Assembly: GCA_022577435.1 (NCBI GenBank)
Contig: JAKOON010000004.1
Coordinates: 3,929,001-3,993,000, forward strand
From: Embiotoca jacksoni
Lineage: Eukaryota > Chordata > Actinopteri > Embiotocidae
Length of the DNA: 64,000 nt
Reading direction: 5' to 3'
The notes beneath the pieces are model-generated. The model did no database searches. It was given only the letters and a program-made list of their open reading frames with translations, and had not been told where the DNA came from. The first letter of the stretch is position 1. The number at the start of each line of letters is the position of its first letter. Made by a program: the position numbers and the translations under genes. Positions 27,028 to 39,057 of this stretch are shown piece by piece.

Positions 27028-28109
27028 TTTGCTCCAAAGCTTTAGGTGGACGACTGTTAAGCCCGAAGCGACTACAAAGGAATGTTTGGTGTTAAAAGAT
27101 CTATTTGCGCCCAACTGGCCCATTGGTCTTTATTTGCAACACAGTGCTGCAGGAGCTGTTTAAAACATGACCTGCTGACACACACTGATGAATAAGCACC
27201 TTTCCATGGTATTTCCATGAGTCTTGTAGAGCGTGTAAGGTTTCACTTCAGTGTCCATAAGTTTAAGCAATTCATTATCTAATTCATTGTTTCACTAATT
27301 CTTCCAAATTTGTGAGCTTAGTCATCAACCTATTATAGTTATCGTTGGCTGTTTTACATTTTACTGTTTATTTGCCTTCAAATCCAAATGAGACCATTCT
27401 TCACTCTCTCCTGTTAAAGCTACCATCCTCTTGTTCAAAACCCACACTCCTGTGCACAAACACACACACACTTATTAAATGAGAAATGAAAGATGGCCTT
27501 TCGGTCCCCCAAGGATAAAACAGTAACCTTTAATCTGGACCACAACCCTGTCTGTTTCTACTGGCGACCAGACTCCACATGTCCTCTGGTATCAGCTTAG
27601 TCAGGAGTGATCTCCCAACACAACTCAAACAATCACTTATTACTGGTCTGACTGACCTTCACAAAATGACTTGGATTTCTCTAAATTGAGTGAATTTGCT
27701 CTTTAAGTGGACATCGGTTACCAACATGACCCGATATGCACTCACATTCCTTCAGTTTGGCCCACCTTTGGAAACCTCTTGACTTTACTCAGCCAATCTG
27801 GTTACATTTTCAAGGACAGTTGGCTCTACTTGTCTGCAGAGACCTAAGTCTCCACAGGCTAAAACAAACACATTGTAATTACAGTGTGCCCTTGATATTG
27901 CACTTTTTCAAAAAAAGCCTTGCTGCTCACATTATATTGTGGTTGCACCTCCTTCAAAAAGAGAATGTCCTTCACAAGGAGACATGCTTTGGTTTCTCCC
28001 AAATATAAAGAGCTCTTGGCACAAAGTTGCTGTTCACATATTGTACTGTAACTGGGATTAATAATGATGGTCATGATGGGGATGATTACTGTGGTTATGA
28101 CCTCAGAAG

Positions 28110-28262
28110 AATAGTTTGACATTTCATGAAATATGGTTATTCGCTCTCTTGCTAAGACTCAGAGTAGAAAATCAATAGCACTCTGATGTCTGTCTCAGCA
28201 GGTGATTATCTTAGCATAAGGACTTGATGCAGTGGAAAGGAGCAGTTCAAAGACATGTCTTC
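28110..28262 (+). repeat. dispersed repeat, family B copy 2
   Basis: It begins with agtttgacatttc, then ttcgctctcttgctaag and cactctgatgtctgtct, in the same order and orientation as the copies at 3.84 and 44.06 kb. It is shorter and diverged from them, and lies immediately left of the element at 28383-28817. Confidence 0.55.
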
Positions 28263-28382
28263 CAGTGTTTCTAGAGCTCAATATTCAATACTCTAGGCCA
28301 CTGTTCTCCAAGAAATGCATTAGTTTCAGCATGTAATGTTGCATAAAAACAAATCTTGTAATCTAAAAAATGTTTATGCATA

Positions 28383-28817
28383 TTAAAGGTCTCTTTTCCA
28401 TTGATTCATTTGTAGTCTTGATAATAAATAAAACAACTATTTGTGTGGTTTTAAGTACCCAAAACCATCTTAATTTAGTTTAACATTTCCTCTCTTAAGT
28501 CTCTGTCATGAGATCCATGAAGAACATGCTGTTTTGTGTCTTTAAGGTGCGTTGATCTCCTTAACCCTCTCTTCTGATTGGCTGATTCTTTTCTGAGTGT
28601 TGCACACCCAGGCCAACCACAGTACCACGTGAGATATAAGTGTGAGTTTGTGACATCACAAACTTGCAGAAGTCCAAACGATACAGTTGATGAATACGGC
28701 CTGTGTGTATTTCTCCTTTGAATTAGCAATTTGATATGTTCACAGTATTTATAGCACCAAGACCTGTCTTAAAGAAAAGAAACGTAAATCTGAATTTATA
28801 CAATATGGGACCTTTAA
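28383..28817. mobile_element. MITE-like element with TTAAAGGTCYC ends
   Basis: The left end TTAAAGGTCTC (28383-28393) and the right end GGGACCTTTAA (28807-28817) are inverted repeats with one mismatch over 11 bases. The 435-bp interior is non-coding. The end AATATGGGACCTTTAA is one I recognise from fish repeats. Confidence 0.5.
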
Positions 28818-29721
28818 ACACCTCAGATACGCTGTTAATTTATAGCTTCAGAGATTCTTGCATATTTTGGAACTTTGGATAGAGCCAGGTAAGGTGTTGC
28901 CCCCTGCTTTCAGTCTTTATGTTTAACTTGACAAATTGCCTCCTGTCTCCAGGGTCTGCTTGACAGGCACAAGACTGACATCACTTTTTGATTCTCGGCA
29001 AGAAAGTACATCTAAAATGTATATTTTCCAAAATGTCTAATTACTCCTTTAACTTCAGGTCTGTGATGATCAAACAACAGACCACTGAAGACAAAAGCTG
29101 GCATTTTCACTTATTTTAAATAAATGTGGAAAAAAAACATACTTGGATGAATGAACCACTTCAACACTGCTTGATGTAGTAACTCTGGCAAGTAATGTTA
29201 CCACTTTGGAGGCTTTTCAAGGTTGTGGAGAGCCAAAGAAAGCTAAAAGTCATCTTTTCAGCTTTATTTTTGGCACAATGGGAAAATGTGCTAATTATCC
29301 ATTTCTACCATCAGAGGATGTTGGGTAAAGACCAGAGGATTGATGATGCCTTCGATGACATCATTCACGCTCTAAAGATGCTGACGATATGATTGGAGTC
29401 TTTTAGGGAAAATGTTGACCACTCTTCCTTAATGCCCTACTTATCACGGTGAGTATACACACAGTGAGAAATAAAAAAACAGGAGCTACAGGTTGTGTAG
29501 AGATTTGATTGTCTCACGCTGCTCATCATTTCACAAAACCCTCACATTCAAATCCAACGCAACGAGGAGACCATGTCCTGTCCACATGTAATTACCCCGT
29601 ATGGCTGTTACTCCTCTATTGTTTCACTTAATGGTGCTTTTTTTTGTAGCCACAGTCTCCAGCTCATCACCACTCCAAGCACTTTAGCAAGACGGGTCCC
29701 ATATTTCATATTACACTCAGG

Positions 29722-29723
<2 letters not shown>

Positions 29724-29777
<54 letters not shown>
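29724..29777. repeat. CA microsatellite, 27 units
   Basis: Perfect CA array on the plus strand, followed by 'tgcacg'. Confidence 0.95.
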
Positions 29778-29779
<2 letters not shown>

Positions 29780-30812
29780 CACGCTCCAACCTATATTGGC
29801 AGGTTAATTAGAGTGATAGATATGATCATATGTGTGACAGAAGGTTTATTTGCAAGGGAAATGAGGGAAATGTAGCCTTTATTAAATGTCTACCTCCTTG
29901 CCACAGGAAGCCTCCTAATTGCTGCATGAGCCATGCAATTTCCACCCAATTTATTCCTGGCAGGCATCATGTATAGGGGAACTCTTTGCTGCAGGCCCAC
30001 AATGCCAGGTAGGCGTGTCTATTTCCCATCAATATACAAGCTCATTAAATCTTGTTGATTGGGACTACAATTGAGTAATAAGAGTTACAGTAACTCCTGT
30101 TTTGTTAATCATGAATCAGTACGAAATAAAAAATAAAAAAATGAGTTTAATGTTTCCCCGAGGTGACAGGTAACCTGTAACTGTATTTGTCCCCTCTTTC
30201 TGTGTCATGTTTAAAATGAAGAGTTGCCATTATGTAGCTGTCCTCTCTGACTCAAAGCAACGCTCTGTCTCCAAGGTGACAACACATTTACATTGTAGTC
30301 ATGGACACCACCATCTATCACTTGATGTGTGGCATTCGGTGACTTGCAAATCAAAAAGGCATCGCTCGTGATAGTGTCAGATGAGCTCAACTGTGTCTTT
30401 CACACCGCCAGCAAAAAAAAAGAAAAATGCAGTGATGGCAACTCTCACACATGGATTTAAAAACACAGCATTGGTCATGAAAGGTGATGACTGACGGAAA
30501 TATCAGTGCCAATCAATAGCTTGGCTTCTGCATAAAAGCTGCCTGTCAGTTTTCATTTTATCAATGGGAACCATGGGTGCCTTGTAGAATTGTACTCTAG
30601 TGTTCTGGTGTCCCTAGGAGGCCACTGAGTGCATGGTGTGAGGTGAATGATAAGCATGTCCCTTGGCCTGATGATATGATATTCCCTGCCGGGTCATCAC
30701 AGTCGCTCCTTGTCCTATAGCTGCTCTGACTTTGTGTTATTGAGCCTGGGCCCTCCAGCTGTTTAGAGTGCTATATTTCAAGTAATTGAGTCAAGGGATA
30801 CGAGAATGGAGC

Positions 30813-30816
<4 letters not shown>

Positions 30817-30894
<78 letters not shown>
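30817..30894. repeat. GT microsatellite, 39 units
   Basis: Perfect GT array, first of two long arrays 131 bases apart. Confidence 0.95.
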
Positions 30895-30898
<4 letters not shown>

Positions 30899-31020
30899 AA
30901 TGTTTTGACTGACATGTCAAAGGTAATTGAGTCGTAGGTGAGAGAGTGAACTTGCCAGCTGTCAGTCTGAAGCTGAATCCTTCAGAATGCAGCTCTCCAT
31001 AACCTACAGGGACAAGTGTG

Positions 31021-31124
<104 letters not shown>

Positions 31125-32939
31125 ACTTATTATGTTCAGTATCTTATTCCTATTTCATACATAATCTGAATAATGAATGGAGTTTGAACACTGACATAAT
31201 CTTAAAATCTGTTCAAGTTGAAAAAATACAGTTGCTCAGCCGCAGTTGTGAGTCGAGATGATGTCGGTCACAGTGACAGTTTCCCTTTTGGAGGCTGTCT
31301 TCTGACTGAATTCTTACGTAGAATTGAACCCAGTGAAGCGTTATACGGACAAAAAAGATATACTGAACATTTACTGAAATGTCATACAATTTTTTTGTGT
31401 CTCCTTGTTGTGGTAGAAGCAGCAGTGCTACAACACTCCTGCCTCGAACAGCTGTAATTCTGAAAAGACAACGGCTTTCACCAATGTCACCAAAATATAC
31501 AGATTACCTATATCTTTCTATTGAGATAACAATTTGCCCACCTAGCATACAGTACATTAAATACATACTACATAGTATACGATGATGACATACAGAATGC
31601 CGTCACAGTGTATTCAAAATTGCATCATGACCACTTTCTCCAAAAGCACACATATGCCAAACCTCTCCTCACCAACTTGGATGTTGTGGCTTTGGGGTTC
31701 ATTATTTTGAGTGTCAGCATTTTTACCTTCTCAAATATTAAGACGGAAAAACACACAAGCTTTTATACGCTGGCTATACTTTAGGTGCATTTTTTTTATG
31801 GCAGCTTATGATGCAACAAAGTAAAGGATCATGCTCTGTCAAAGGTTTCTAATGCCGACTTGGTCAACAAAGAATCAAATCAACGAACCTCAAGGACAGA
31901 GCTGACCAGCCAACAGCTGTGCTCGTCCGCACATAATCTATCTGTCTCCTCCATGGTCACACTAAGTGTGAGGTTAAAAACAGCAATGCCATTGGATGAC
32001 CTAGAAAGAGAGAAAAATACCAGCATAAACAAACTCAAATTTGCAAATAGGAATCCTTGTGCATGCTATTCTTCATGATATTTGTTTCCTGGTTAGTTTA
32101 ATAGATCATCGTATAACTACATGAGATGTAAAGTTGCCAGTGTGAGCACACACAGTCACAATCTATCACTTATACCCCCGCCTAGGTTGAGTTGTTCCTC
32201 CAGGTAAATAGAAACAGACGTGAATGTTGTTTGTAGGTCGACATGCTTCTTACCCGGGCTCAAGGACATTTTCCATCAGCAACCTTTCTTCCCAGGGTGT
32301 TGTGACAACTCACATCTACACTTTTGTGGGCTATTCGATGTGTAAATTCTGACTCCAACAACACACATACACACTTTTTTTTTTGTAATATAATATGCTG
32401 TTTAAATCACAGCAGCAAACACATAATTTATCAAGCTCCATATATGGATCCCTCTTTAGGAAATGAATGAATTTGAACAGTTTTCATCTTTGAAACACTA
32501 TTTTCTGGGAATGTAGCTTTTTAGTGGGTGGTGCTGATTTGTAAGAGCCTACATCACCATCAAATATACACCATAAATATAACTTGGTGTGATTTGGATT
32601 TGTGTCATGAATAAGTAGACTATGATACACTGCCTATTTGTACAATACAACACTGCATTGATCACTTTCAATGTTCACAAAACACCCTCAAGCCAATTTG
32701 ATCTGAGGAGTTCACGTTTAAAATTCCTCTTGATATATTCTTTCTAATAGCAGCACCTGGTGGGTAAAATTTGAATAACACCTGGAATGGTGATTGGCAA
32801 AAGTTTGGCTCAAACCACTGTCTTTAACAGTCTTATGCTGTGCATGACACGTAACAGGCTACTTATTATTATTATTATTTTTTTTTTTTTAATCAATATT
32901 AACGTTAGTGGCTGTTCCTGCTTTCTGTTGGTATTTTAC

Positions 32940-33500
32940 CACACTGCAACACTGTTGAAACGCATGCGTGCAGGCCATTGGTTTACCAGGAACCCTCGTC
33001 CTTGCGCTTTAAGCTCTACACGGACCGAAAAGAAAGCTGCACCAGCGATGCTAATCAGCTGTGCGGCTAACCTCGCCGGCTGCTGCTGACAGCCAGTCAC
33101 CTACCTTGCGACCGCAACTATCATCCCGTTAACTTTCACAGAGCCGAATGACAGTGGTCGGGCTGTTTAAAGGTCGTTGTTTTGAAAATATTTCATGCGG
33201 CTGAGACGCTGAAAATGAGAGAAGGGTGAGTAAGGTGGGCTTCTTCGCTAACCCGTAGACGAGGCAAGCTAGGTGGCTAACTTCAAAAGCTACATATTGC
33301 AGCGCGAACAGCAGCAGCGGAGTAATGGGAGAAAAGGGATATCTGAGGAGATGTAGTTGGATCCCCCGGTTCTTCAAAGCTCGGTGCCGTCACCGGGGGT
33401 GGGGGGGGTGGACGTTCGTTAACATTAGCTCGCTTAACTATCAAAGCTGTCGTGACGTCACCCGACGAGCTCCTTCATCAGCTGTCACCAGCTCTTCTTC
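32940..33500 (+). promoter_or_regulatory. abhd13: abhd13 promoter region with probable non-coding exon 1
   Basis: This segment is richer in CpG than its flanks. A strong splice donor (gaagg then GTGAGTAAG, GT at 33226-33227) would end a non-coding first exon somewhere within about 33000-33225. That exon would join the acceptor tttgcag at about 34608-34615, just before the abhd13 start codon. A perfect CRE palindrome (TGACGTCA) lies at 33453-33460, inside the proposed intron. In mammals ABHD13 shares a divergent promoter with LIG4, but here no LIG4 frame is seen on the other side. Exon boundaries are inferred from splice signals only. Confidence 0.55.
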
Positions 33501-34614
33501 GTGGGTGGGGTCGAGGCTTTTTTTTTTTTAGATTTATTTATTTATTTATTGCACTGTACATGTTTCTTCAGTCTGCACCCAGCCTCGTTGACGTGTTGTA
33601 GGACTGGAGAACCGGGGTGGTGGTGGGGTGGTGTTGGGGGTTTGGGGGGGGGGGGGGGGGGGGGGTGTTATCCACCAGCTGTTGATTGGCTGAGCACACT
33701 TGAACCCCCAAAGTAACCGGGTCAAGAGGGTGCAGCACCTCTGGTTTTAGCCTGGGCATTAAAAGGACAGTTTATTGTACCAAAATATCGTCTTAGATTT
33801 TGAATATTGGTTAAAATCAGAAGTGTTGTAATGTTCCCGGGATCTAAAGGCTCCATTACAGTGGAGCGATGTCATTTTCTGAACTTACCAGACTCTTCAG
33901 AGCTCTTCTGTTATTTGCCCACTTAGTTCTTGTGTCCACGGTTATTTATTGAGAATCAATTGTGTGTATATTTTGCGAAAGCACCAATTCAACGTCTGCA
34001 ATGGGGTTTTGGTTTTTTTTTTGCAACAGTGACGTTGAAGTATTTGGTCCAAAAGATAGTGTTATGTGATTTTTGTCCATATTGCCCAACCCTAAGTAAT
34101 ATTATGAAAATGGGAAGTGCTGCAAGAACAGTTGGCACAAAGGTCATTGGATGGGGAGTACATTTACAGTTGTTTTACTTCCTGCATCATGTAATATACC
34201 ATATTCTGTAATGTTTACACACTGGTTTTTGGATTATTATATTACACTAACAATTTGTTCAATATTGTGGGGGAAAAAGGTATATTAACAAAGCAGCTGA
34301 CAAACAGATGATATGAAGGTGGATCAAAAAAGCGAGCGAAGCAGGAGGAAGCTATAACTTTGAAGTATTTCAGGTTTCAGCACCTGAGTTGCGCACATAA
34401 CTTCCTCCCGCTCCATGCCCGTCATGGTGGTGCACTTGTTTTGTGCGATCTCTGAACTTTTTGATGCACCTTTATGAACGTGATGTGCAAATCTATTTAC
34501 TGTATTATATGGTTTTTTTTTGTTTTTTTTAAATAGATCATTTCTTTGCCTGACAATTTCTTTGCAGAGTCACTCCAACATTTTCCCTTTTCTCACTCTC
34601 CTCTGTGTATTTGC
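33226..34614 (+). other. abhd13: inferred 5' UTR intron of abhd13
   Basis: The interval between the donor at 33226 and the acceptor at about 34614 contains no coding exon. It includes a T-run with TTTA repeats near 33.52-33.55 kb and a run of 22 G at 33644-33665 preceded by several shorter G runs. No dispersed repeat was recognised. Confidence 0.5.
33453..33460. promoter_or_regulatory. perfect CRE palindrome near the abhd13 promoter
   Basis: TGACGTCA, the full CREB/ATF site, flanked by CpG-rich sequence (cg before, cccgacg after). It lies 228 bases beyond the inferred exon 1 donor. Confidence 0.5.
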
Positions 34615-34650
34615 AGAGTGTGTGTCTTGTGACTCAGCTCTCGTGAAGCC

Positions 34651-35706
34651 ATGGAGAAGCCCTGGAGGCTGTGGGGGGCGATGGAGCGTTGTACCCTGAC
34701 TCTGGCCTCCTGGTCCTTGGGTGCCTGTCGAGTCTCCCTTTTGGCTCTCATCCTCACCTTCCACCTGTACGGGGGATTTTTTCTCCTCGCTCTGATCCTC
34801 GCGTCTGTGGCGGGCATCCTCTACAAGTTTCAGGATGTTCTCCTCTACTTTCCTGACCAGCCCTCCTCCTCTCGCCTTTACGTTCCCATGCCAACAGGAA
34901 TACCACATGAGAACGTGTACATTCGCACCAAGGACGGCGTAAAGCTCAACCTCATCCTGCTTCGTTACACGGGAGGGGACGCACCCCCCGGAGTCACCTC
35001 TGGCAATCAAAGCAGCCCCGCTTCCTCTGCTCCACCTACCATCCTTTATTTCCACGGTAACGCCGGTAACATTGGTCACAGGGTGCCCAACGCCCTGCTG
35101 ATGCTGGTGAATCTGAAAGCCAACGTGGTGCTAGTGGACTACCGTGGCTACGGAAAAAGTGAGGGTGAGCCCAGTGAGGACGGCCTGTACCTGGATGCCG
35201 AGGCCACGCTGGACTATGTCATGACCCGCCCCGATCTGGACAAGACAAAGGTAGTACTGTTTGGTCGTTCATTAGGAGGTGCTGTGGCTGTGCGCTTGGC
35301 ATCAGTCAACCCTCACCGTGTAGCAGCCATCGTTGTTGAAAACACCTTCCTCAGCATCCCCCACATGGCAGCGACGCTCTTCTCCTTCTTGCCCATGCGC
35401 CTGCTGCCCTTATGGTGCTACAGGAATCAGTTCCTGTCCTACCGGCAGGTGGCGCTGTGCCGCATGCCCTCGCTGTTTGTGTCTGGTCTGTCAGACCAGC
35501 TCATCCCGCCGGTTATGATGAAGCAACTGTACGAGCTGTCGCCCGCGCGGACTAAACGCCTGGCTATTTTTCCTGAGGGCACACACAATGACACGTGGCA
35601 GTGTCAGGGCTACTTCGCTGCTTTGGAGCAGTTCATGAAAGACCTGCTGAAGAGCCATGCCCATGAAGAAAGCGCTCAGCCCTCAGCGAGTGTCACCATT
35701 ATCTGA
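34651..35706 (+). CDS. abhd13: alpha/beta-hydrolase domain-containing protein 13, complete
   Basis: The single coding exon encodes 351 residues, close to human ABHD13 (337), and matches it almost throughout from MEKPW to the C-terminal VTII. The N-terminus carries a signal-anchor membrane helix (about 29-55), so the catalytic domain is expected outside the cytosol or in the lumen. Catalytic features are intact: oxyanion motif HGNAGN (135-140), nucleophile elbow GRSLGG with Ser207, Asp282 in GLSDQLIPP and His312 in GTHND. The protein belongs to the ABHD13/BEM46-like serine hydrolases; the physiological substrate is not clear. The length difference from human is about 14 extra residues in the Gly/Ser/Pro-rich stretch 111-129 before strand PTILYFHGNAGN. 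The ATG is preceded by an acceptor (tttgcag, about 34614), so a non-coding upstream exon is likely. tnfsf13b follows on the same strand. Confidence 0.98.
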   Translation: MEKPWRLWGAMERCTLTLASWSLGACRVSLLALILTFHLYGGFFLLALILASVAGILYKFQDVLLYFPDQPSSSRLYVPMPTGIPHENVYIRTKDGVKLNLILLRYTGGDAPPGVTSGNQSSPASSAPPTILYFHGNAGNIGHRVPNALLMLVNLKANVVLVDYRGYGKSEGEPSEDGLYLDAEATLDYVMTRPDLDKTKVVLFGRSLGGAVAVRLASVNPHRVAAIVVENTFLSIPHMAATLFSFLPMRLLPLWCYRNQFLSYRQVALCRMPSLFVSGLSDQLIPPVMMKQLYELSPARTKRLAIFPEGTHNDTWQCQGYFAALEQFMKDLLKSHAHEESAQPSASVTII

Positions 35707-38360
35707 GGGCACAACAAAAATAAAGAAAAGAAAAGAAAGCAGTCAGCGACTGACGAGTGAATTGACCGGACGGACTTCACTGATTTTTGGAAAGAATGTA
35801 CATTTTTTTATGCTTTTGTCTGGGTTTGTATTTTATTTCACTCTTTTTACCTTTCTGTAAATTTAACATGTTCAAATGTTTTGACTATTTCAAGGTTTTA
35901 AAAGAGGGTAAACAATGTCCTCCAGTGCTCTTTTGTGTTGCAGCTATGAATGCATGTATTTGACCTTTGATGAATGAAGCCAGAGCATACATACGCACAC
36001 CATAAGACATGTCACAACCACGGAGATGAATTCAAATCAATAAAACAATGTCTTATTGTATCATGACCAGATAAGGGCCTACGGTGTTTCTGTGACAGTT
36101 GAATCCAAATGACACTTCTTCTGATATACAACATTAGACACTGATAGTATGTAGGCATATACTGTAAATATATACACCTTTGTTAATACATTGCACTTTT
36201 CTGTTTATATTTACCCGAGTGTTTCATCATGTGGGGTTGGCATCTCCTGAGCAATACTTTGATCAACATAAGGATGTTTTTTTTTCTCTCCCCTTTAAGC
36301 AAAGAACACGAAGATCACGTCCGTGCTGCCGCTTGGTTCATCATGTCATTGTTGTGATTAATATTTACATATAGCCTTGGAAAGTTTTGTCTGCAGTAGC
36401 GTAAAGCCCCGCTGTCGAGTGATGATTATATTCAGCTACAAAAGTGTCGGCTGGTGGTTGGGAAGATAAGGCGACGTGTGTGATAATCTGCCTGTCAGAA
36501 ATGACTTCTTGATATTTTATTTCCTGTCACACTTCTGTTTCGTTGCGATTAGGATGTTGGTACAAGCATTTCTCCCCGGTACCATATCCTGTTAAAACAC
36601 CACTAGCACACAGGACAGTCTTTGTCTTTTTTTTTTTAATGGGCTCCAGTTTGGTGACCAGCATTTGTCCTTGTGGCGTGTTATTTACAAGTGGGTTCAG
36701 ATTTTTACAAGTCCATCTTAGTCCAGCACTATAATACATGTTTGTGCACTGAAAGAGTTATTGGTTGCTGTAATCCTCTGGTCCCCACTGACATATTCCA
36801 GAATAAATCCACGGGAAGAGATTAAGGACAAAATACAGTGTTCGTTTGGTGCAGGAAGTTGAGCTAATGAGATAACGTGAGACCTCAGACAAGCGTAGTG
36901 GGGAGTTTCCTAGGACACAATATGTTGAGTAAAAGACAAAATCACTGTCACTATTAACAGATCAACAAGGAACTGCAGTCTGGAAACTTTCAAAAGCAGA
37001 GAAAGTCCCGAACTTTACAAAAGTATTTGTGAAAGTGCTAAAGCCTCATGTTAACTCCAGCTGGACTTTAGAATGAATCTTTTACAAAAACAGGACGGTG
37101 GATTTTGTTTCCCATCTCTTACACCGAGGACCAGTTGTTTTTTTCAGTTTTAAATCAGCTGTTGTGATCATTTGTTAGCTTTACTCATCATTACTCGGCA
37201 TTGTAATTGTTCATGGGAGAATTCTGTCACCCCCATGCTCATGTGGCACAACGGCTTTACTCACTCGGAGGGCTTTTAATGAGCTAATTAACCTTTCCTG
37301 CATGTCTTCCACGGGATGAAGAGAAGCCTGGCGATTCAATCTCGGTCGTCTGCTCTCGCTCTCTAAATGCAGCGCGCTGCACTGCACTGCTTTTCAAAGC
37401 CATTTAAACACACTCACCAGATCTCCTCAGCCATATTTGAATGCTGTTGGTAAACAGTACGAGACAGAGAATTTGACAACACTGGAATACCAAATTTTTG
37501 TGTCAATGTGAAGACAACTTGAAAAATGGTGTAAAGGCTACTATGAATGTAAGTGGTGGTCTTCAATGAACATGCTTTATAATTATTTGTGTATTGATCG
37601 TCTTTTCTCTCTTCTGTGTCTTTGTCTTCAGTTGGGTTTTTTTTCTCTCCACCGGTGGCACTGAACAGTTTTGTATTATATCAAATCCGTATGCTGAGTT
37701 AGTGCACATTGAATTCAACCATGTGAATATACACTCATTTTGTTCCACTAGCTTTGTTTCATACATCTCTGCTTTTCGTTAGAACCGCACCATCTCTTTC
37801 ATTCGAGGATATTTTTTTTTGTTGTCGGCCTTCTGAGACAAATTTATCAACCGTAGATTATTCGCCAAACGTATTGTCACTGTCCAACACCCTGTTCATG
37901 AAAAGGAATCAAACTGAATGTCTTTTCTTTTTCTTTTTTTTATAGAGTATCATTAGCCAGATATTGTGAAAATGAACTCCTGAACATATTTATATATGTT
38001 CATATGATTGTGACTAGATTGTTGAAAATATTGGCATTATTTGGAATCAAAAAGTTGCATTTGCAAACTGGCATCTGATTACAATGAAATATCTCTAATG
38101 AACCTGCACAGTGTTGATAAACTTTGTGTACATCCACCATGACTCCACATAGAGGAACCATTCATGGGACACCTGAACAGACAGACATGTGAATGATTTG
38201 TCTTTATCTTCAGTATGAAGCAGTCAGTTTAAGTGATTTTCCATTTCAGTTTCTTTTCTATTTCAAGACAATGTTGACGACTTCTTTTGTAAGCACTCGT
38301 TTTCACTTTCTATTTTCTGTACTGTAACATGCAATAAATTGGTACATTAAAGTTTCTTGT
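35707..38360 (+). other. abhd13: abhd13 3' UTR with two candidate poly(A) signals
   Basis: No coding sequence is seen after the abhd13 stop. An AATAAA lies at 36039-36044. A second at 38333-38338 is followed within about 25 bases by a T/GT-rich element, the classic arrangement of a cleavage site. The distal site would give a 3' UTR of about 2.65 kb. The sequence is AT-rich and contains T-runs. Transcript ends are inferred. Confidence 0.5.
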
Positions 38361-39057
38361 TTGATTTTGTTTGTTGTAAATAAGCTTCTTTTGTTTTGCT
38401 TTTCAAAATGTAGCAGTCCCAAAATAATTTGTAACTTTGCAGCACTTCACTTTTTTCATTCTGGGAATTGCATTTTTTTTTTTTTTTTGTTGCTGTTATT
38501 TTGCCGTTCAAAGTTCAATATGTTTTTGCACTTCCCTCTTTTTAGTGCATGTCAAATTCAGATGAAACGGTGCCATTCATAATATGTATTTAGCACTCCA
38601 CCTCGTTCACCATCAGGGCGTTTCTCATGGTGCTGTCGAGCCTGCTTCCGGCGCCTATTCACGGGGGTTATTTGTTCGAATGTGGAGGGGCTCAGATGTG
38701 TTTTATCGTGATGAAGAGAAACCGGGGAGAGAGATTTGTCAGGGCTTCTGGTCTGGCAGGAAGCTGTTGGTGTGGTTAGCTGAGCGGAACCATAGAGGGG
38801 AAGCTGGTTTGCCCTTTTTTGTACTGTCTGTGTTCTGCGCAGTCCCTCAGATGAAACTAGATCCAGCTACAGACGGACAAAAGCGAGAGTTCAGGAAGTC
38901 AGCCTTGCTTGTAGACAGGAATTAAAGTAAAGCGAGGTCATCTTGAGGGAACTTCATGCCAGGAGAAAACTAACAAAGATCCTGATCCGAGTCTGTCTGA
39001 GGAGTAGTTTACGCGTGAGACCGGTCATGCTGCCCGTGTGAGCTCTCTGGAGATTAT
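38361..39057 (+). promoter_or_regulatory. tnfsf13b: tnfsf13b upstream region and 5' UTR
   Basis: Only about 0.7 kb separate the distal abhd13 poly(A) signal from the tnfsf13b start codon. The segment from about 38.58 kb on is less AT-rich than the UTR before it and contains ETS/PU.1-type GGAA cores, including AGGAAGT at 38893-38899. Such sites would suit a myeloid-expressed cytokine gene but are short and expected by chance. No TATA box is evident. Confidence 0.4.

Noticed and set aside
34570..35079. 169-codon frame on the minus strand across abhd13
   Set aside because: It is antisense to the strongly conserved ABHD13 coding sequence, has no family motif, and exists because the GC-rich exon has few stops in that frame.
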